Shown: positions 1 to 6,392, numbered from the stretch's first letter. The stretch: DNA of 7,067 nucleotides from Thermoprotei archaeon (GCA_021158375.1 JAGGUS010000012.1:1-7067), one strand, 5' to 3'. Notes: generated by a model not told the origin, from the sequence alone. Numbers and translations: made by a program.

Positions 1-586
1 ATTTGCTATTGCTAAAAACCTTGAAGAAGCTCTTAGGATTGCCAACGAATTAGGATATCCTGTAGTGTTGAAAGTTGTCTCTCCAGACATAGTTCATAAA
101 AGCGATGTGGGAGGTGTCATTTTAAACATATCTAATGATGAGGAGTTGAAGGAAGCATACGAAAGACTTATGAATAATGTTAGGAGGAACGCCCCTAATG
201 CCAGAATATTAGGAGTGTTAGTTGAAGAGCAATTACCTGAAGGAACTGAGGTAATAGTTGGTGTAACTAAAGATCCTCAATTCGGGCATGTAATAATGTT
301 CGGCTTAGGGGGAATATTTGTAGAAATATTAAATGATGTAACGTTTAGGGTTCTTCCTATTGATAAGGAAGATGCATTGGAAATGCTACACGAAATAAAG
401 GGATATCCTATACTAGAAGGCTACAGAGGAGCTAAGAGGGCGGATATAAATGCTATAGTAGATATAATGCTTAAAGTTTCAAAACTTGTAATGGAGAATC
501 CATCTATTAAAGAAATGGATCTAAATCCGATAAGGGTTTATGAAAAAGGCGCTAAAGTTCTTGATGTCCGAATATTATTGAATTAA
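1..586 (+). CDS. ADP-forming acetate/acyl-CoA ligase, beta (ATP-grasp) subunit, 5'-truncated by window edge
   Basis: This subunit carries the nucleotide-binding part of the enzyme that converts acyl-CoA, ADP and phosphate to an organic acid, CoA and ATP, the main substrate-level phosphorylation step of many fermentative archaea. The frame is open from base 2, so the visible 194 residues lack the true start. The internal GTG at 65 lies inside the conserved core (GYPVVLKVVSPDIVHKSDVGG) and is not a start. Visible His32 in the VHKSD motif matches the phospho-histidine loop described for the beta subunit of this family (His71 in the Korarchaeum enzyme, from memory), implying about 40 residues are missing. 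Further ATP-grasp signatures are the GLGGIFVE stretch and the EMDLNPIRVY motif near the C-terminus. If the missing part is much longer, this could be the C-terminal domain of a fused alpha-beta chain. Acyl specificity cannot be read. It converges on the next gene with only three bases between the stop codons. Confidence 0.93.
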   Translation, partial: FAIAKNLEEALRIANELGYPVVLKVVSPDIVHKSDVGGVILNISNDEELKEAYERLMNNVRRNAPNARILGVLVEEQLPEGTEVIVGVTKDPQFGHVIMFGLGGIFVEILNDVTFRVLPIDKEDALEMLHEIKGYPILEGYRGAKRADINAIVDIMLKVSKLVMENPSIKEMDLNPIRVYEKGAKVLDVRILLN

Positions 587-589
587 AGC

Positions 590-1084
590 TCACTTAAGCA
601 TTATATCTCCGTATTTTTCTGCAAATCTATACTCTAAGCTATATTTTTTGAGCTTATCTAATATCTCCTTGTTCCTCTTAACTAATTCGTCAACTAGACT
701 AAGGTAACGCGCAACTCTTATTGCTTCGGGAGTTATTTCTATTAATTCCTTACCATTACGTAGTACATAGTGCTTACGCGGAACTTTACGGCCAAGGATA
801 TATGCAGCCTCGTTCACACCAGCATGAACTAAGAAGCAATGTGGACTACCATCAATTGTAACTACTGTTATGCTTTTAGGATTTGAGCTTCTTATAATAG
901 ATGCAATCTTGCCGTAAATCTCAGGATTATCGTTTTCAGGACATACGCTCAGAACTACTTTTCCGTCGCTTATAGACCTGTAGATCTCTTTATTTACATA
1001 CTTTAAGCATTCACTAACTATTAATAGATCTTTCCCCTTTAGGATAGGGGCTTTTACCCATATCTCCATGAGTTTCATATTCAT
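590..1084 (-). CDS. Uncharacterised protein resembling the C-terminal half of ferredoxin-like proteins, without Fe-S cluster motifs
   Basis: I do not recognise a named function. The 164-residue protein is soluble, with no signal peptide or membrane segment. Residues about 19-90 follow a pattern I recall from the C-terminal domain of a family of 4Fe-4S ferredoxin-like proteins: LLIVSEC (Cys26), then KVVLSVCPEND (Cys48), then KSITVVTIDGSPHC (Cys83, preceded by His82). Those relatives carry an N-terminal domain with CxxCxxC clusters, which is absent here. The C-terminal third is highly charged and probably helical (ELVKRNKEILDKLKKY). The three spaced Cys and the His could bind a metal, but this is inference. 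The frame extends to a GTG at 1087; the ATG at 1084 is preferred because a TATA box is centred about 25-26 bases upstream, as for a leaderless archaeal mRNA. ATGs at 1078 and 1069 remain possible. It is divergent from the glycosidase gene and convergent with the acyl-CoA synthetase gene. Confidence 0.72.
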   Translation of the reverse strand: MNMKLMEIWVKAPILKGKDLLIVSECLKYVNKEIYRSISDGKVVLSVCPENDNPEIYGKIASIIRSSNPKSITVVTIDGSPHCFLVHAGVNEAAYILGRKVPRKHYVLRNGKELIEITPEAIRVARYLSLVDELVKRNKEILDKLKKYSLEYRFAEKYGDIMLK

Positions 1085-1105
1085 CACAAGGAGTTTAGTT
1101 AAAAG

Positions 1106-1113
1106 TATAAATA
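1106..1113 (+). promoter_or_regulatory. TATA box for the glycosidase gene, overlapping the divergent one
   Basis: TATAAATA on the plus strand would place a transcription start near 1135 and give a leader of roughly 12 bases before the ATG at 1147. It overlaps the minus-strand box of the divergent gene, so one AT-rich element may serve both directions. Confidence 0.45.
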
Positions 1114-1114
1114 A
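1106..1114 (-). promoter_or_regulatory. TATA box for the leaderless ferredoxin-like gene
   Basis: Read on the minus strand the bases give TTATTTATA. The centre lies about 26 bases before the ATG at 1084, the spacing expected when transcription starts at the start codon itself. No Shine-Dalgarno sequence precedes the gene, which agrees with leaderless translation. The assignment rests on spacing and composition only. Confidence 0.5.
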
Positions 1115-1123
1115 GGTTATAGC

Positions 1124-1135
1124 ACTTAGGTAAGT
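1124..1135. repeat. Short palindrome ACTTA-GG-TAAGT at the predicted glycosidase transcription start
   Basis: Two perfect 5-base arms flank a GG centre. It sits between the TATA box and the start codon of the glycosidase, where a repressor site would block initiation. A match this short in AT-rich DNA can be chance, and no second copy was noticed upstream of the other genes. Confidence 0.25.
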
Positions 1136-1139
1136 TATC

Positions 1140-1143
1140 GAGG
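1140..1143 (+). promoter_or_regulatory. GAGG Shine-Dalgarno core of the glycosidase gene
   Basis: GAGG lies three bases before the ATG at 1147. The spacing is tighter than usual, but there is no other in-frame start close by and the protein aligns from its beginning with a typical N-terminal strand. Confidence 0.45.
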
Positions 1144-1146
1144 AAT

Positions 1147-3255
1147 ATGCAGGAGAATAAATGGTATGTCTTTACTCCAAGATGGGATGACATTGAGCCT
1201 ACTGTAACTCATGTCGGTAGGATCGTTTTAGATCCACCAGCTGGTAAGCACGGCTTCCTAGTAGTAAAAGATGGACATTTATGCTTTGAGGATGGAACTC
1301 CAGTGAGATTTTGGGGAACTAATTTATGTTTTGAAGCATGCTTTCCAACTCATAGTGAAGCGAAAATTCTCGCTAAAAGATTGGCTAAACTGGGATTCAA
1401 TATAGTACGTTTTCATCACATGGATACCTCACCTGCACCCAGAGGGCTAATAGATCCTAATTACGATGATTCACGACATATACATCAAGGACAGCTAGAT
1501 AAATTAGATTTCTTCATAAGTCAACTTAAAGAACAAGGAATATATGCAGACATAAATTTACATGTAGGTAGAACTTTTAAGAAGGGCGACGGATTACCAG
1601 ATGCTGACGAATTCAATCCTTACGGGAAATTCATTACGATATTTGATAGACGCCTTATAGAGCTCCAGAAAGAATATGCTAGAGACCTACTTACACATAA
1701 GAATCCATATACAGATACTAAATATGTAGATGAGCCAGCAGTAGCTATTATAGAAATCACAAATGAAAATTCGTTAATGTGGGGATGGATAGCAGGCCTA
1801 TTAAACAAAAGGAAAAGAGGAAAAGGAGTGTGGCGTAGTATACCTGAAAAACACATCGCCATGCTTGATGAGATGTGGAATAAGTGGCTTTTAGAAAGAT
1901 ACGGAAGTAGGGCTGCATTGGAAGAAGCATGGTCAGGAGAAGGAATCTCACTAGAGCCTGAAGAAGATCCCGAGAAAGGGACTGTTAGAAGGATAACACC
2001 AGAAGAAGTAGAGAGATATACAGAGGCTCGAGTAGCCGATACTCTAAGATTCTATTATGAACTAGAGAGGAATTACTTTAGGGAGATGGTTAACTTTATA
2101 AAAAAGGAGCTAGGAGCTAAAATGCTCGTAATAGGAACAGCCGCTATACCTTTCTTACCTTCAGTACTCTCCCAGCTCGAAGCAGATATAATAGATTCAC
2201 ATGCATATTGGGATCATCCACGATTTCCAAGGAAACCTTGGGATCCTCATGATTTTGAAATAGATAATAAATCGTTTGTAGGGAATCCACCTTGCATAAT
2301 AAGACAATTAAGCCTCACGTCAGTATTAGGGAGGCCGTTTACGGTATCTGAATGGAACCACTGTTTCCCTAATGAGTATGAATATGAAGCGCCTATGGTA
2401 ATGGCAGCCTACGGATCTCTACAGGACTGGGATGGTCTCTTCATATTTGCATTTGCCCACAGCAGAAGATTTAATATAAACGGTATATTCAGTTATTTCG
2501 ACGTATTACACAACCCTGTAAAAAGCGTGCTCATGCCTATATGTAGCCTGATGTTCTTGAGAGGCGATATTAAACCGGCCGAGAAAGTAGTAACATTAGA
2601 TTACACTGTAGAAGAGCTATTAGGCATTACAAAGAGACTAGCTAAGACTCGAAGAATAGAGGGTTATTTCGAACTGAAGAGCTTAGATCCTAATATAATG
2701 CTTGTTCATAAATTCAGATTAAACATAGCTAAAGGAGAGACGACATTTAGGAAAAGGATAAATCCACCGTTCGTAAGCGATACAGGAGAGCTAATATGGT
2801 ACTTTAAGGGTGAAAAGGATGCATATGTTGTTATTAATGCTGAGAGAGTGCAAGCTGCTATAGGCTTCATAGCTAATAAAGAGATCAGCTTAAAGAATAT
2901 AAAGATCAAGTCTAGGGTGAACGCTACGATAGCAGTAATAAATCTAGATAAGAAGCCTATACGAAATGGAGGAAGGTTACTTCTAGTAGCAGTTGCTAGA
3001 CAAATGAATAAAGGACAAACATGGAGAAAAGATAGGAAGGCCATAACTAGCTGGGGTCAAGGACCAGTTCTTTTAGAACCTGTAGAGGCTGAGATAGAAA
3101 TCCAATTTGAGAAACCAATACATGAAGTAGAAGTCTTCGCATTAGATGAGACAGGAAAGAGAAGAGAACCAGTAGACTACAAGATGAAGGAAAACAGGCT
3201 TATACTGAAAATAGGAATACACAGCACTCCTTGGTATGAAATCAAAGCAGAGTAA
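1147..3255 (+). CDS. Clan GH-A-type glycoside hydrolase, cytoplasmic, family unassigned
   Basis: A retaining glycosidase is predicted. Residues about 35-65 form an N-terminal beta region (DGTPVRFWGTNL) leading into a (beta/alpha)8 barrel up to about residue 470. Barrel landmarks are FNIVRFHHMD at strand 2-3 (His90, His91, Asp93), IIEITNENSL with the proposed acid/base Glu207 after Asn206 at strand 4, DSHAYW (His352, Tyr354) at strand 6, and VSEWNH with the proposed nucleophile Glu402 at strand 7. Residues about 480-702 form a beta-rich C-terminal region containing AVARQMNKGQTW and WGQGPVLLEPVEAEI, patterns I associate with C-terminal domains of large bacterial cellulase-like proteins. There is no signal peptide or transmembrane segment, so it probably acts on short imported oligosaccharides or glycosides. 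The overall pattern looks closer to bacterial cellulase-superfamily or GH42-like enzymes than to classical GH5; substrate and CAZy family cannot be set. It is transcribed divergently from the ferredoxin-like gene and followed by the aminotransferase after 75 bases. Confidence 0.87.
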   Translation: MQENKWYVFTPRWDDIEPTVTHVGRIVLDPPAGKHGFLVVKDGHLCFEDGTPVRFWGTNLCFEACFPTHSEAKILAKRLAKLGFNIVRFHHMDTSPAPRGLIDPNYDDSRHIHQGQLDKLDFFISQLKEQGIYADINLHVGRTFKKGDGLPDADEFNPYGKFITIFDRRLIELQKEYARDLLTHKNPYTDTKYVDEPAVAIIEITNENSLMWGWIAGLLNKRKRGKGVWRSIPEKHIAMLDEMWNKWLLERYGSRAALEEAWSGEGISLEPEEDPEKGTVRRITPEEVERYTEARVADTLRFYYELERNYFREMVNFIKKELGAKMLVIGTAAIPFLPSVLSQLEADIIDSHAYWDHPRFPRKPWDPHDFEIDNKSFVGNPPCIIRQLSLTSVLGRPFTVSEWNHCFPNEYEYEAPMVMAAYGSLQDWDGLFIFAFAHSRRFNINGIFSYFDVLHNPVKSVLMPICSLMFLRGDIKPAEKVVTLDYTVEELLGITKRLAKTRRIEGYFELKSLDPNIMLVHKFRLNIAKGETTFRKRINPPFVSDTGELIWYFKGEKDAYVVINAERVQAAIGFIANKEISLKNIKIKSRVNATIAVINLDKKPIRNGGRLLLVAVARQMNKGQTWRKDRKAITSWGQGPVLLEPVEAEIEIQFEKPIHEVEVFALDETGKRREPVDYKMKENRLILKIGIHSTPWYEIKAE

Positions 3256-3274
3256 GAGAGCGGTATTGAAATTT

Positions 3275-3295
3275 ATTTTAAAACTATCTTTTATC
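3275..3295 (+). promoter_or_regulatory. AT-rich promoter-like stretch before the aminotransferase gene
   Basis: The 75-base spacer after the glycosidase stop holds two TATA-like candidates, TATTTTAAAAC near 3275-3285 and CTTTTATCT near 3288-3296. Either would start transcription at about 3303-3320, consistent with a short leader that includes the downstream GAGG. The T-rich parts could also help end glycosidase transcripts. Which box is used cannot be decided. Confidence 0.35.
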
Positions 3296-3319
3296 TAAGG
3301 CTGAGAATAAGTTTCTATA

Positions 3320-3323
3320 GAGG
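3320..3323 (+). promoter_or_regulatory. GAGG Shine-Dalgarno core of the aminotransferase gene
   Basis: GAGG is seven bases before the ATG at 3331, a normal archaeal spacing, and supports that start. Confidence 0.65.
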
Positions 3324-3330
3324 AAAAAGC

Positions 3331-4503
3331 ATGACGTTGTCTTCAAGAGTGGAAAGCGTTCCTATTTCAGGAACGTTGTATATCTCGGAGATAGTAAGAG
3401 CAATGGAGAAGAAGGGGAAAAAGATATTACGCTTAGATATAGGAGATTTAAATTTTCGAACTCCTGATCATATAGTTAGAGCTCTTGAAGAAGCCGTTAA
3501 TAAAGGGATGACGCATTACGCATCAAGTAAGGGGATAAGAGAACTAAGGGAGGCTATAGCGCAGGTTTATGAAAGGCGCTATGGTGTTGATATAAATCCC
3601 GAAAGAAACGTAATTATAACACCTGGTGCTAAGTTCGCGTTGTATGCAGTATTATATACAGTACTTAATAAAGGTGAGAAGGTATTAATTCCAACACCCT
3701 GTTGGGTAAGCTATGAAGGAATAGTTAGAATGTGTGAGGGAATACCTGTTCTTATTAAGACAGAGGGTGAGGAGTACTGCATAACATATGATTTACTTAC
3801 TAAACATTATGATGAGGAAGTAAAGGCAATCATAATAAATACACCAAATAATCCTACCGGAAAGATTTATACATTAAAGGAACTTAGAGAAGTCAAGGAG
3901 TTCGCTAATGAGAGAAGAATCTTCGTGATATCAGATGAAGTGTATGACAGCATAGTTTTTGATGGAGAACATATCAGTATGTTAGACTTAATGGGCTTAG
4001 ATGAGGGATGTATAATAGTTAACAGTTTCTCTAAGAAGTATGCCATGACGGGATGGAGGCTAGGATACATAATTGCTAATGAAGATGTTATAAGGAGTGT
4101 AAATAAGGTAATTCAGCAGAGCATTTCATGCGTACCCCCATTTATACAATGGGCAGGATATGTAGCGCTTACTAGTGAGGAAAGCCAGGAGTTCATTAAA
4201 AGTATGATTAAGGAGCTCAGGGTTAGAAGAGACGTTCTCGATAATGGATTAAGAGGGATTATGAACATAACATATAGAAGGCCTGAAGCTACATTCTACT
4301 TCTTCGTAAGGATACCTTACAAGGGATCGTCTGTAGAGTTTAGTAAAAGGTTACTAGAAGAGCACAGCATCGCAGTAGTTCCAGGGAAATTCTTTGGAGG
4401 CTATGATAACTACATTCGCCTTTCATTTGGAAGTATAACAGTAGATGAGCTAAGGATATTTATAGACAAGTTTAAAGAAGCTGTTAGGCATTTAAGTTCA
4501 TAA
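3331..4503 (+). CDS. PLP-dependent class I/II aminotransferase (aspartate aminotransferase-like)
   Basis: The 390-residue cytosolic enzyme would move amino groups between an amino acid and a 2-oxo acid, probably 2-oxoglutarate. It has the full fold-type I set: YASSKGIRELREAIA near 63-77, the phosphate-side motif TPGAKFAL near 97-104, NTPNNPTG with Asn174, SDEVYD with Asp202 (pyridine nitrogen) and Tyr205, NSFSKKYAMTGWRLGY with the Schiff-base Lys235, and YIRLSFG with Arg363 for the substrate carboxylate. Length is typical of the family. The N-terminus (SRVESVPISGTLYISE) also resembles that of archaeal subgroup I-gamma enzymes. The exact substrate, such as aspartate, alanine or an aromatic amino acid, cannot be read from these motifs. 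It follows the glycosidase in the same direction but has its own ribosome site and promoter-like stretch, so co-transcription is uncertain. Its last six bases overlap the end of the opposing Trm112-like gene. Confidence 0.95.
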   Translation: MTLSSRVESVPISGTLYISEIVRAMEKKGKKILRLDIGDLNFRTPDHIVRALEEAVNKGMTHYASSKGIRELREAIAQVYERRYGVDINPERNVIITPGAKFALYAVLYTVLNKGEKVLIPTPCWVSYEGIVRMCEGIPVLIKTEGEEYCITYDLLTKHYDEEVKAIIINTPNNPTGKIYTLKELREVKEFANERRIFVISDEVYDSIVFDGEHISMLDLMGLDEGCIIVNSFSKKYAMTGWRLGYIIANEDVIRSVNKVIQQSISCVPPFIQWAGYVALTSEESQEFIKSMIKELRVRRDVLDNGLRGIMNITYRRPEATFYFFVRIPYKGSSVEFSKRLLEEHSIAVVPGKFFGGYDNYIRLSFGSITVDELRIFIDKFKEAVRHLSS

Positions 4504-4878
4504 ATGGTATGGTACGCCGTCCTTTACTATGCTCTTAGGCAACCTCTCCGCATATTTGTTAAGAAACTCCAGGTCCTCTTTTTTGTCCCTTAGTTCATCA
4601 GGTAGCATACGCGGTATCTCATCTATTATTGGGTACCATCTATTACATTTCGGGCATCTGAGCACTCCTGTTACTATTTCTATCTTTATGCAGTTATCGC
4701 AGGGATAGTTTTTACCTTTCTCTACTTTCATATTAAGGAAGGCGCAAAATAACTCGCAGAAGGGTTTTTCGAAGGATAGTTTTCGTTCAGGATATTCCTT
4801 AGTCTCAATTACTATGAGTTCAAGGGGAAAATGCTTGCATATGGGACATGCCAGTAGGTCTACTAGGCGGTATTTCAT
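4498..4878 (-). CDS. Trm112-like zinc protein with a four-cysteine insert
   Basis: Trm112 proteins are small zinc-binding partners that stabilise and activate tRNA, rRNA and release-factor methyltransferases. Here the hallmark halves are LVDLLACPICK (Cys11, Cys14) and GVLRCPKCNRWYPI (Cys75, Cys78) followed by DEIPRMLPDE. Between them lies an insert of about 50 residues with two further pairs, CELFC (Cys41, Cys45) and CDNC (Cys60, Cys63), which could hold a second zinc. Simple archaeal and bacterial versions are near 60 residues; the 126-residue length recalls eukaryotic Trm112, which also has a central insert. The frame reaches a TTG at 4890, but the ATG at 4878 is chosen: it precedes MKYRLVDLL, and a TATA box is centred 25 bases upstream. 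A general role as a methyltransferase partner is inferred; no methyltransferase gene is in view. It lies 19 bases behind the cupin gene. Confidence 0.85.
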   Translation of the reverse strand: MKYRLVDLLACPICKHFPLELIVIETKEYPERKLSFEKPFCELFCAFLNMKVEKGKNYPCDNCIKIEIVTGVLRCPKCNRWYPIIDEIPRMLPDELRDKKEDLEFLNKYAERLPKSIVKDGVPYHL

Positions 4879-4897
4879 ATTATTACCCAAGATAGAG

Positions 4898-5245
4898 CTA
4901 TATATTTAGAGATTTATATTCTGTTGTTATATCAGGTCGTTCTATGACTAAGGCTACTCCTTCACAGTTATTTGGCCTGTAAGCGTTATGCCAAGTATTT
5001 ACTATATAAATTTTATTTTCTTCCATGTTTACTTCTTTAATGTTGCCTTCATCATCCATTAAGACTAGAACTATGTTACCTCTTACTAATACGAAGAGTT
5101 CAGGTGCGTTATGCTTCTCTAGGAACGTGATATCATCTAACGATGTATTTTCAGGGACATAAATTCCGCATTGCCAGCGATCATTCTCTTTGAAGACAAC
5201 TTCCCACCGCTTTTCACCTTTAATTGATATTACGTGAAGATCCAT
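4898..5245 (-). CDS. Small single-domain cupin protein
   Basis: The 115-residue protein has the two-motif arrangement of a cupin beta-barrel: motif 1 reads KHNAPELFVLVRG (His45, Glu49, Gly56) and motif 2 contains NTWHNAYRP (His86). In the standard motif 1 a second His stands two residues away; here the HxH pair is reduced to a single His, leaving His45, Glu49 and His86 as possible metal ligands. Function is not known; small cupins bind sugars, act as sugar isomerases or dioxygenases, or sense ligands. The frame extends to a TTG at 5281, but ATG 5245 is chosen because GGTGAT precedes it by six bases and the extra residues (FLLSNKDGDDK) look unstructured. The gene lies 59 bases downstream of the Gfo/Idh/MocA gene on the same strand, so a sugar-related role is plausible but inferred. 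Confidence 0.82.
   Translation of the reverse strand: MDLHVISIKGEKRWEVVFKENDRWQCGIYVPENTSLDDITFLEKHNAPELFVLVRGNIVLVLMDDEGNIKEVNMEENKIYIVNTWHNAYRPNNCEGVALVIERPDITTEYKSLNI
4899..4908 (-). promoter_or_regulatory. TATA box for a leaderless Trm112-like transcript
   Basis: TAAATATATA on the minus strand overlaps the last codons of the cupin gene. Its centre is 25 bases before the ATG at 4878, suggesting that this gene can be transcribed alone, without a leader, in addition to any read-through from the cupin gene. No strong Shine-Dalgarno sequence precedes the ATG, which agrees. Confidence 0.45.
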
Positions 5246-5251
5246 TTTATC

Positions 5252-5257
5252 ATCACC
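5252..5257 (-). promoter_or_regulatory. GGTGAT Shine-Dalgarno site that sets the cupin start
   Basis: GGTGAT on the minus strand is complementary to the archaeal 16S rRNA 3' end (ATCACC) and lies six bases before the ATG at 5245. It lies inside the longer open frame that begins at TTG 5281, which argues against that start. Confidence 0.65.
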
Positions 5258-5270
5258 ATCCTTATTGCTT

Positions 5271-5283
5271 AATAAAAACAAAA
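5271..5283 (-). terminator. T-rich tract after the oxidoreductase gene, possibly also the cupin promoter
   Basis: On the minus strand the bases read TTTTGTTTTTATT about 21 bases after the oxidoreductase stop codon. Archaeal RNA polymerase often terminates on such U-rich runs. A clear hairpin is not needed and only a weak one (GTTTATT against AATAAAAAC) is present. The same stretch, or the AATAAATAAACG just before it, is also the only TATA-like material for the cupin gene, so its role is ambiguous. Confidence 0.4.
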
Positions 5284-5304
5284 TATCGTTTATTTATTCC
5301 AGAT

Positions 5305-6381
5305 TTACTTCTGGAGTAAATCTTGCGGCAATTTTACCTCGACTTCTTTATGCTTTTTAGCTGATTCATATATTGCATCAATTATATACTGCTCGATTAC
5401 TATTTCTCTAGGATCTATGGGAGATGGCAGTCCATCCCTAACAGCTCTAGAAAACTCTTCAATTTTCCTAAGGAAGGAGTTGACCTTAGGAAGTTCATGT
5501 AGCTTTATATCAACCATATATCCCCACTCATCTCTATAGACTTCAAGAGGCCATAACTTTAATCCGCCTTTCGTTCCTAAAAAGAAAGTGGTTCCTAGCG
5601 TATTAGCATGCATTGCCCAAGAGTCCTTTAAAACTAAGACTAAACCATTTTCAAAGCGTATAAAAGCTGCCACGAAATCCTCTACCTCAAAAGCTCTTGG
5701 ATTCCATATCCATCCACCTTTAACTACCGCCTCCTCCTGAGTACCAATAGCTGACGCAGTAATCGCACTGACACTTACAGGTCTTGGATGTCCAAGTATA
5801 AACATCGCGTTATCTATTGAGTAGCAACCTAGATCTAATAGAACACCGCCTCTAGCAGTATCTTTTCTAGTAAAGGACTCTCCTGGTATTCCACGTCTGC
5901 GTCCTCCATAACACGTCGTCTCGCCATAGTATATTTTGCCCAGAGCACCAGACTGCACTATCTCCCTAGCCGCCCTTAGTTCTGGGTCATATCTAGTCTG
6001 AAATGCTACCATCAATATTTTCTTTGTCTCTAAGCTCGTTTTCCACATCTCATATGCTTCATCTCCGCTAGTAGCCATAGGCTTCTCTACAAGTACATGA
6101 ACACCAGCCTTAAGACAATCTATAGAAATACTTGCATGAAATGCGTGAGGAGTGCATACGCTAACAGCATCCAACTCAACTGAATCCAACATATCCTTAT
6201 GATTAGTGAAGACGTTTTCCTCTGGAATACCCCAAGCCTTAGCGAACTTCTGGGCTTTTTCCTCTACTACATCAGCTACAGCTACTAATTCAACGTAAGG
6301 CACTTGCATATAACATTTGGCATGATAATTGGCGATTCCACCAGCACCGATGATACCGACTCTAATACGCCTTGATGACAT
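5305..6381 (-). CDS. Gfo/Idh/MocA-family NAD(P)-dependent oxidoreductase
   Basis: The 358-residue cytosolic protein would oxidise or reduce a hydroxyl group on a sugar, inositol or related polyol. The N-terminal Rossmann fold shows VGIIGAGGIANYHA (Gly12, Gly14, Gly15) and Asp37 at the end of strand 2, which favours NAD over NADP. VLVEKPMATS supplies the conserved Glu99-Lys100-Pro101, with Lys100 as a catalytic residue. The C-terminal alpha/beta domain begins with GGVLLDLGCYSID: Asp183 is present, Tyr187 stands where many family members have the catalytic His, and Asp190 follows. Tyr at this site is common in some subgroups, so activity is not excluded. The frame reaches a GTG at 6390, but ATG 6381 is chosen because AGGTGA precedes it by five bases and the GTG is part of that site. 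The DUF72 gene lies 101 bases upstream and the cupin gene 59 bases downstream, all on one strand. Substrate unknown. Confidence 0.93.
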   Translation of the reverse strand: MSSRRIRVGIIGAGGIANYHAKCYMQVPYVELVAVADVVEEKAQKFAKAWGIPEENVFTNHKDMLDSVELDAVSVCTPHAFHASISIDCLKAGVHVLVEKPMATSGDEAYEMWKTSLETKKILMVAFQTRYDPELRAAREIVQSGALGKIYYGETTCYGGRRRGIPGESFTRKDTARGGVLLDLGCYSIDNAMFILGHPRPVSVSAITASAIGTQEEAVVKGGWIWNPRAFEVEDFVAAFIRFENGLVLVLKDSWAMHANTLGTTFFLGTKGGLKLWPLEVYRDEWGYMVDIKLHELPKVNSFLRKIEEFSRAVRDGLPSPIDPREIVIEQYIIDAIYESAKKHKEVEVKLPQDLLQK

Positions 6382-6386
6382 TATAC

Positions 6387-6392
6387 TCACCT
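6387..6392 (-). promoter_or_regulatory. AGGTGA Shine-Dalgarno site that sets the oxidoreductase start
   Basis: AGGTGA lies five bases before the ATG at 6381 and includes the GTG at 6390 that opens the longer frame. This favours the ATG. Confidence 0.65.

Noticed and set aside
65..67. GTG at 65 as the start of the acyl-CoA synthetase gene
   Set aside because: The frame is open to the left edge and the upstream codons encode the conserved GYPVVLK stretch, so the gene is cut by the window.
1620..1951. Two minus-strand open frames of 64 and 80 codons inside the glycosidase gene
   Set aside because: They overlap conserved barrel codons including the ITNENS motif, show no recognisable family and have odd Phe/Leu/Ser-rich composition typical of antisense shadows.
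2706..3044. A 112-codon minus-strand open frame with hydrophobic stretches
   Set aside because: It is antisense to the glycosidase C-terminal region, has no ribosome site noticed, and its hydrophobicity follows from reading Lys/Glu-rich codons backwards.
3867..4070. A 67-codon minus-strand open frame inside the aminotransferase gene
   Set aside because: It covers the strongly conserved SDEVY and SFSKK motifs of the aminotransferase on the other strand and resembles no known protein.
5271..5299. Possible hairpin between AATAAAAAC and GTTTATT
   Set aside because: The arms match only with bulges and are made almost wholly of A and T; too weak to call as a structured element.
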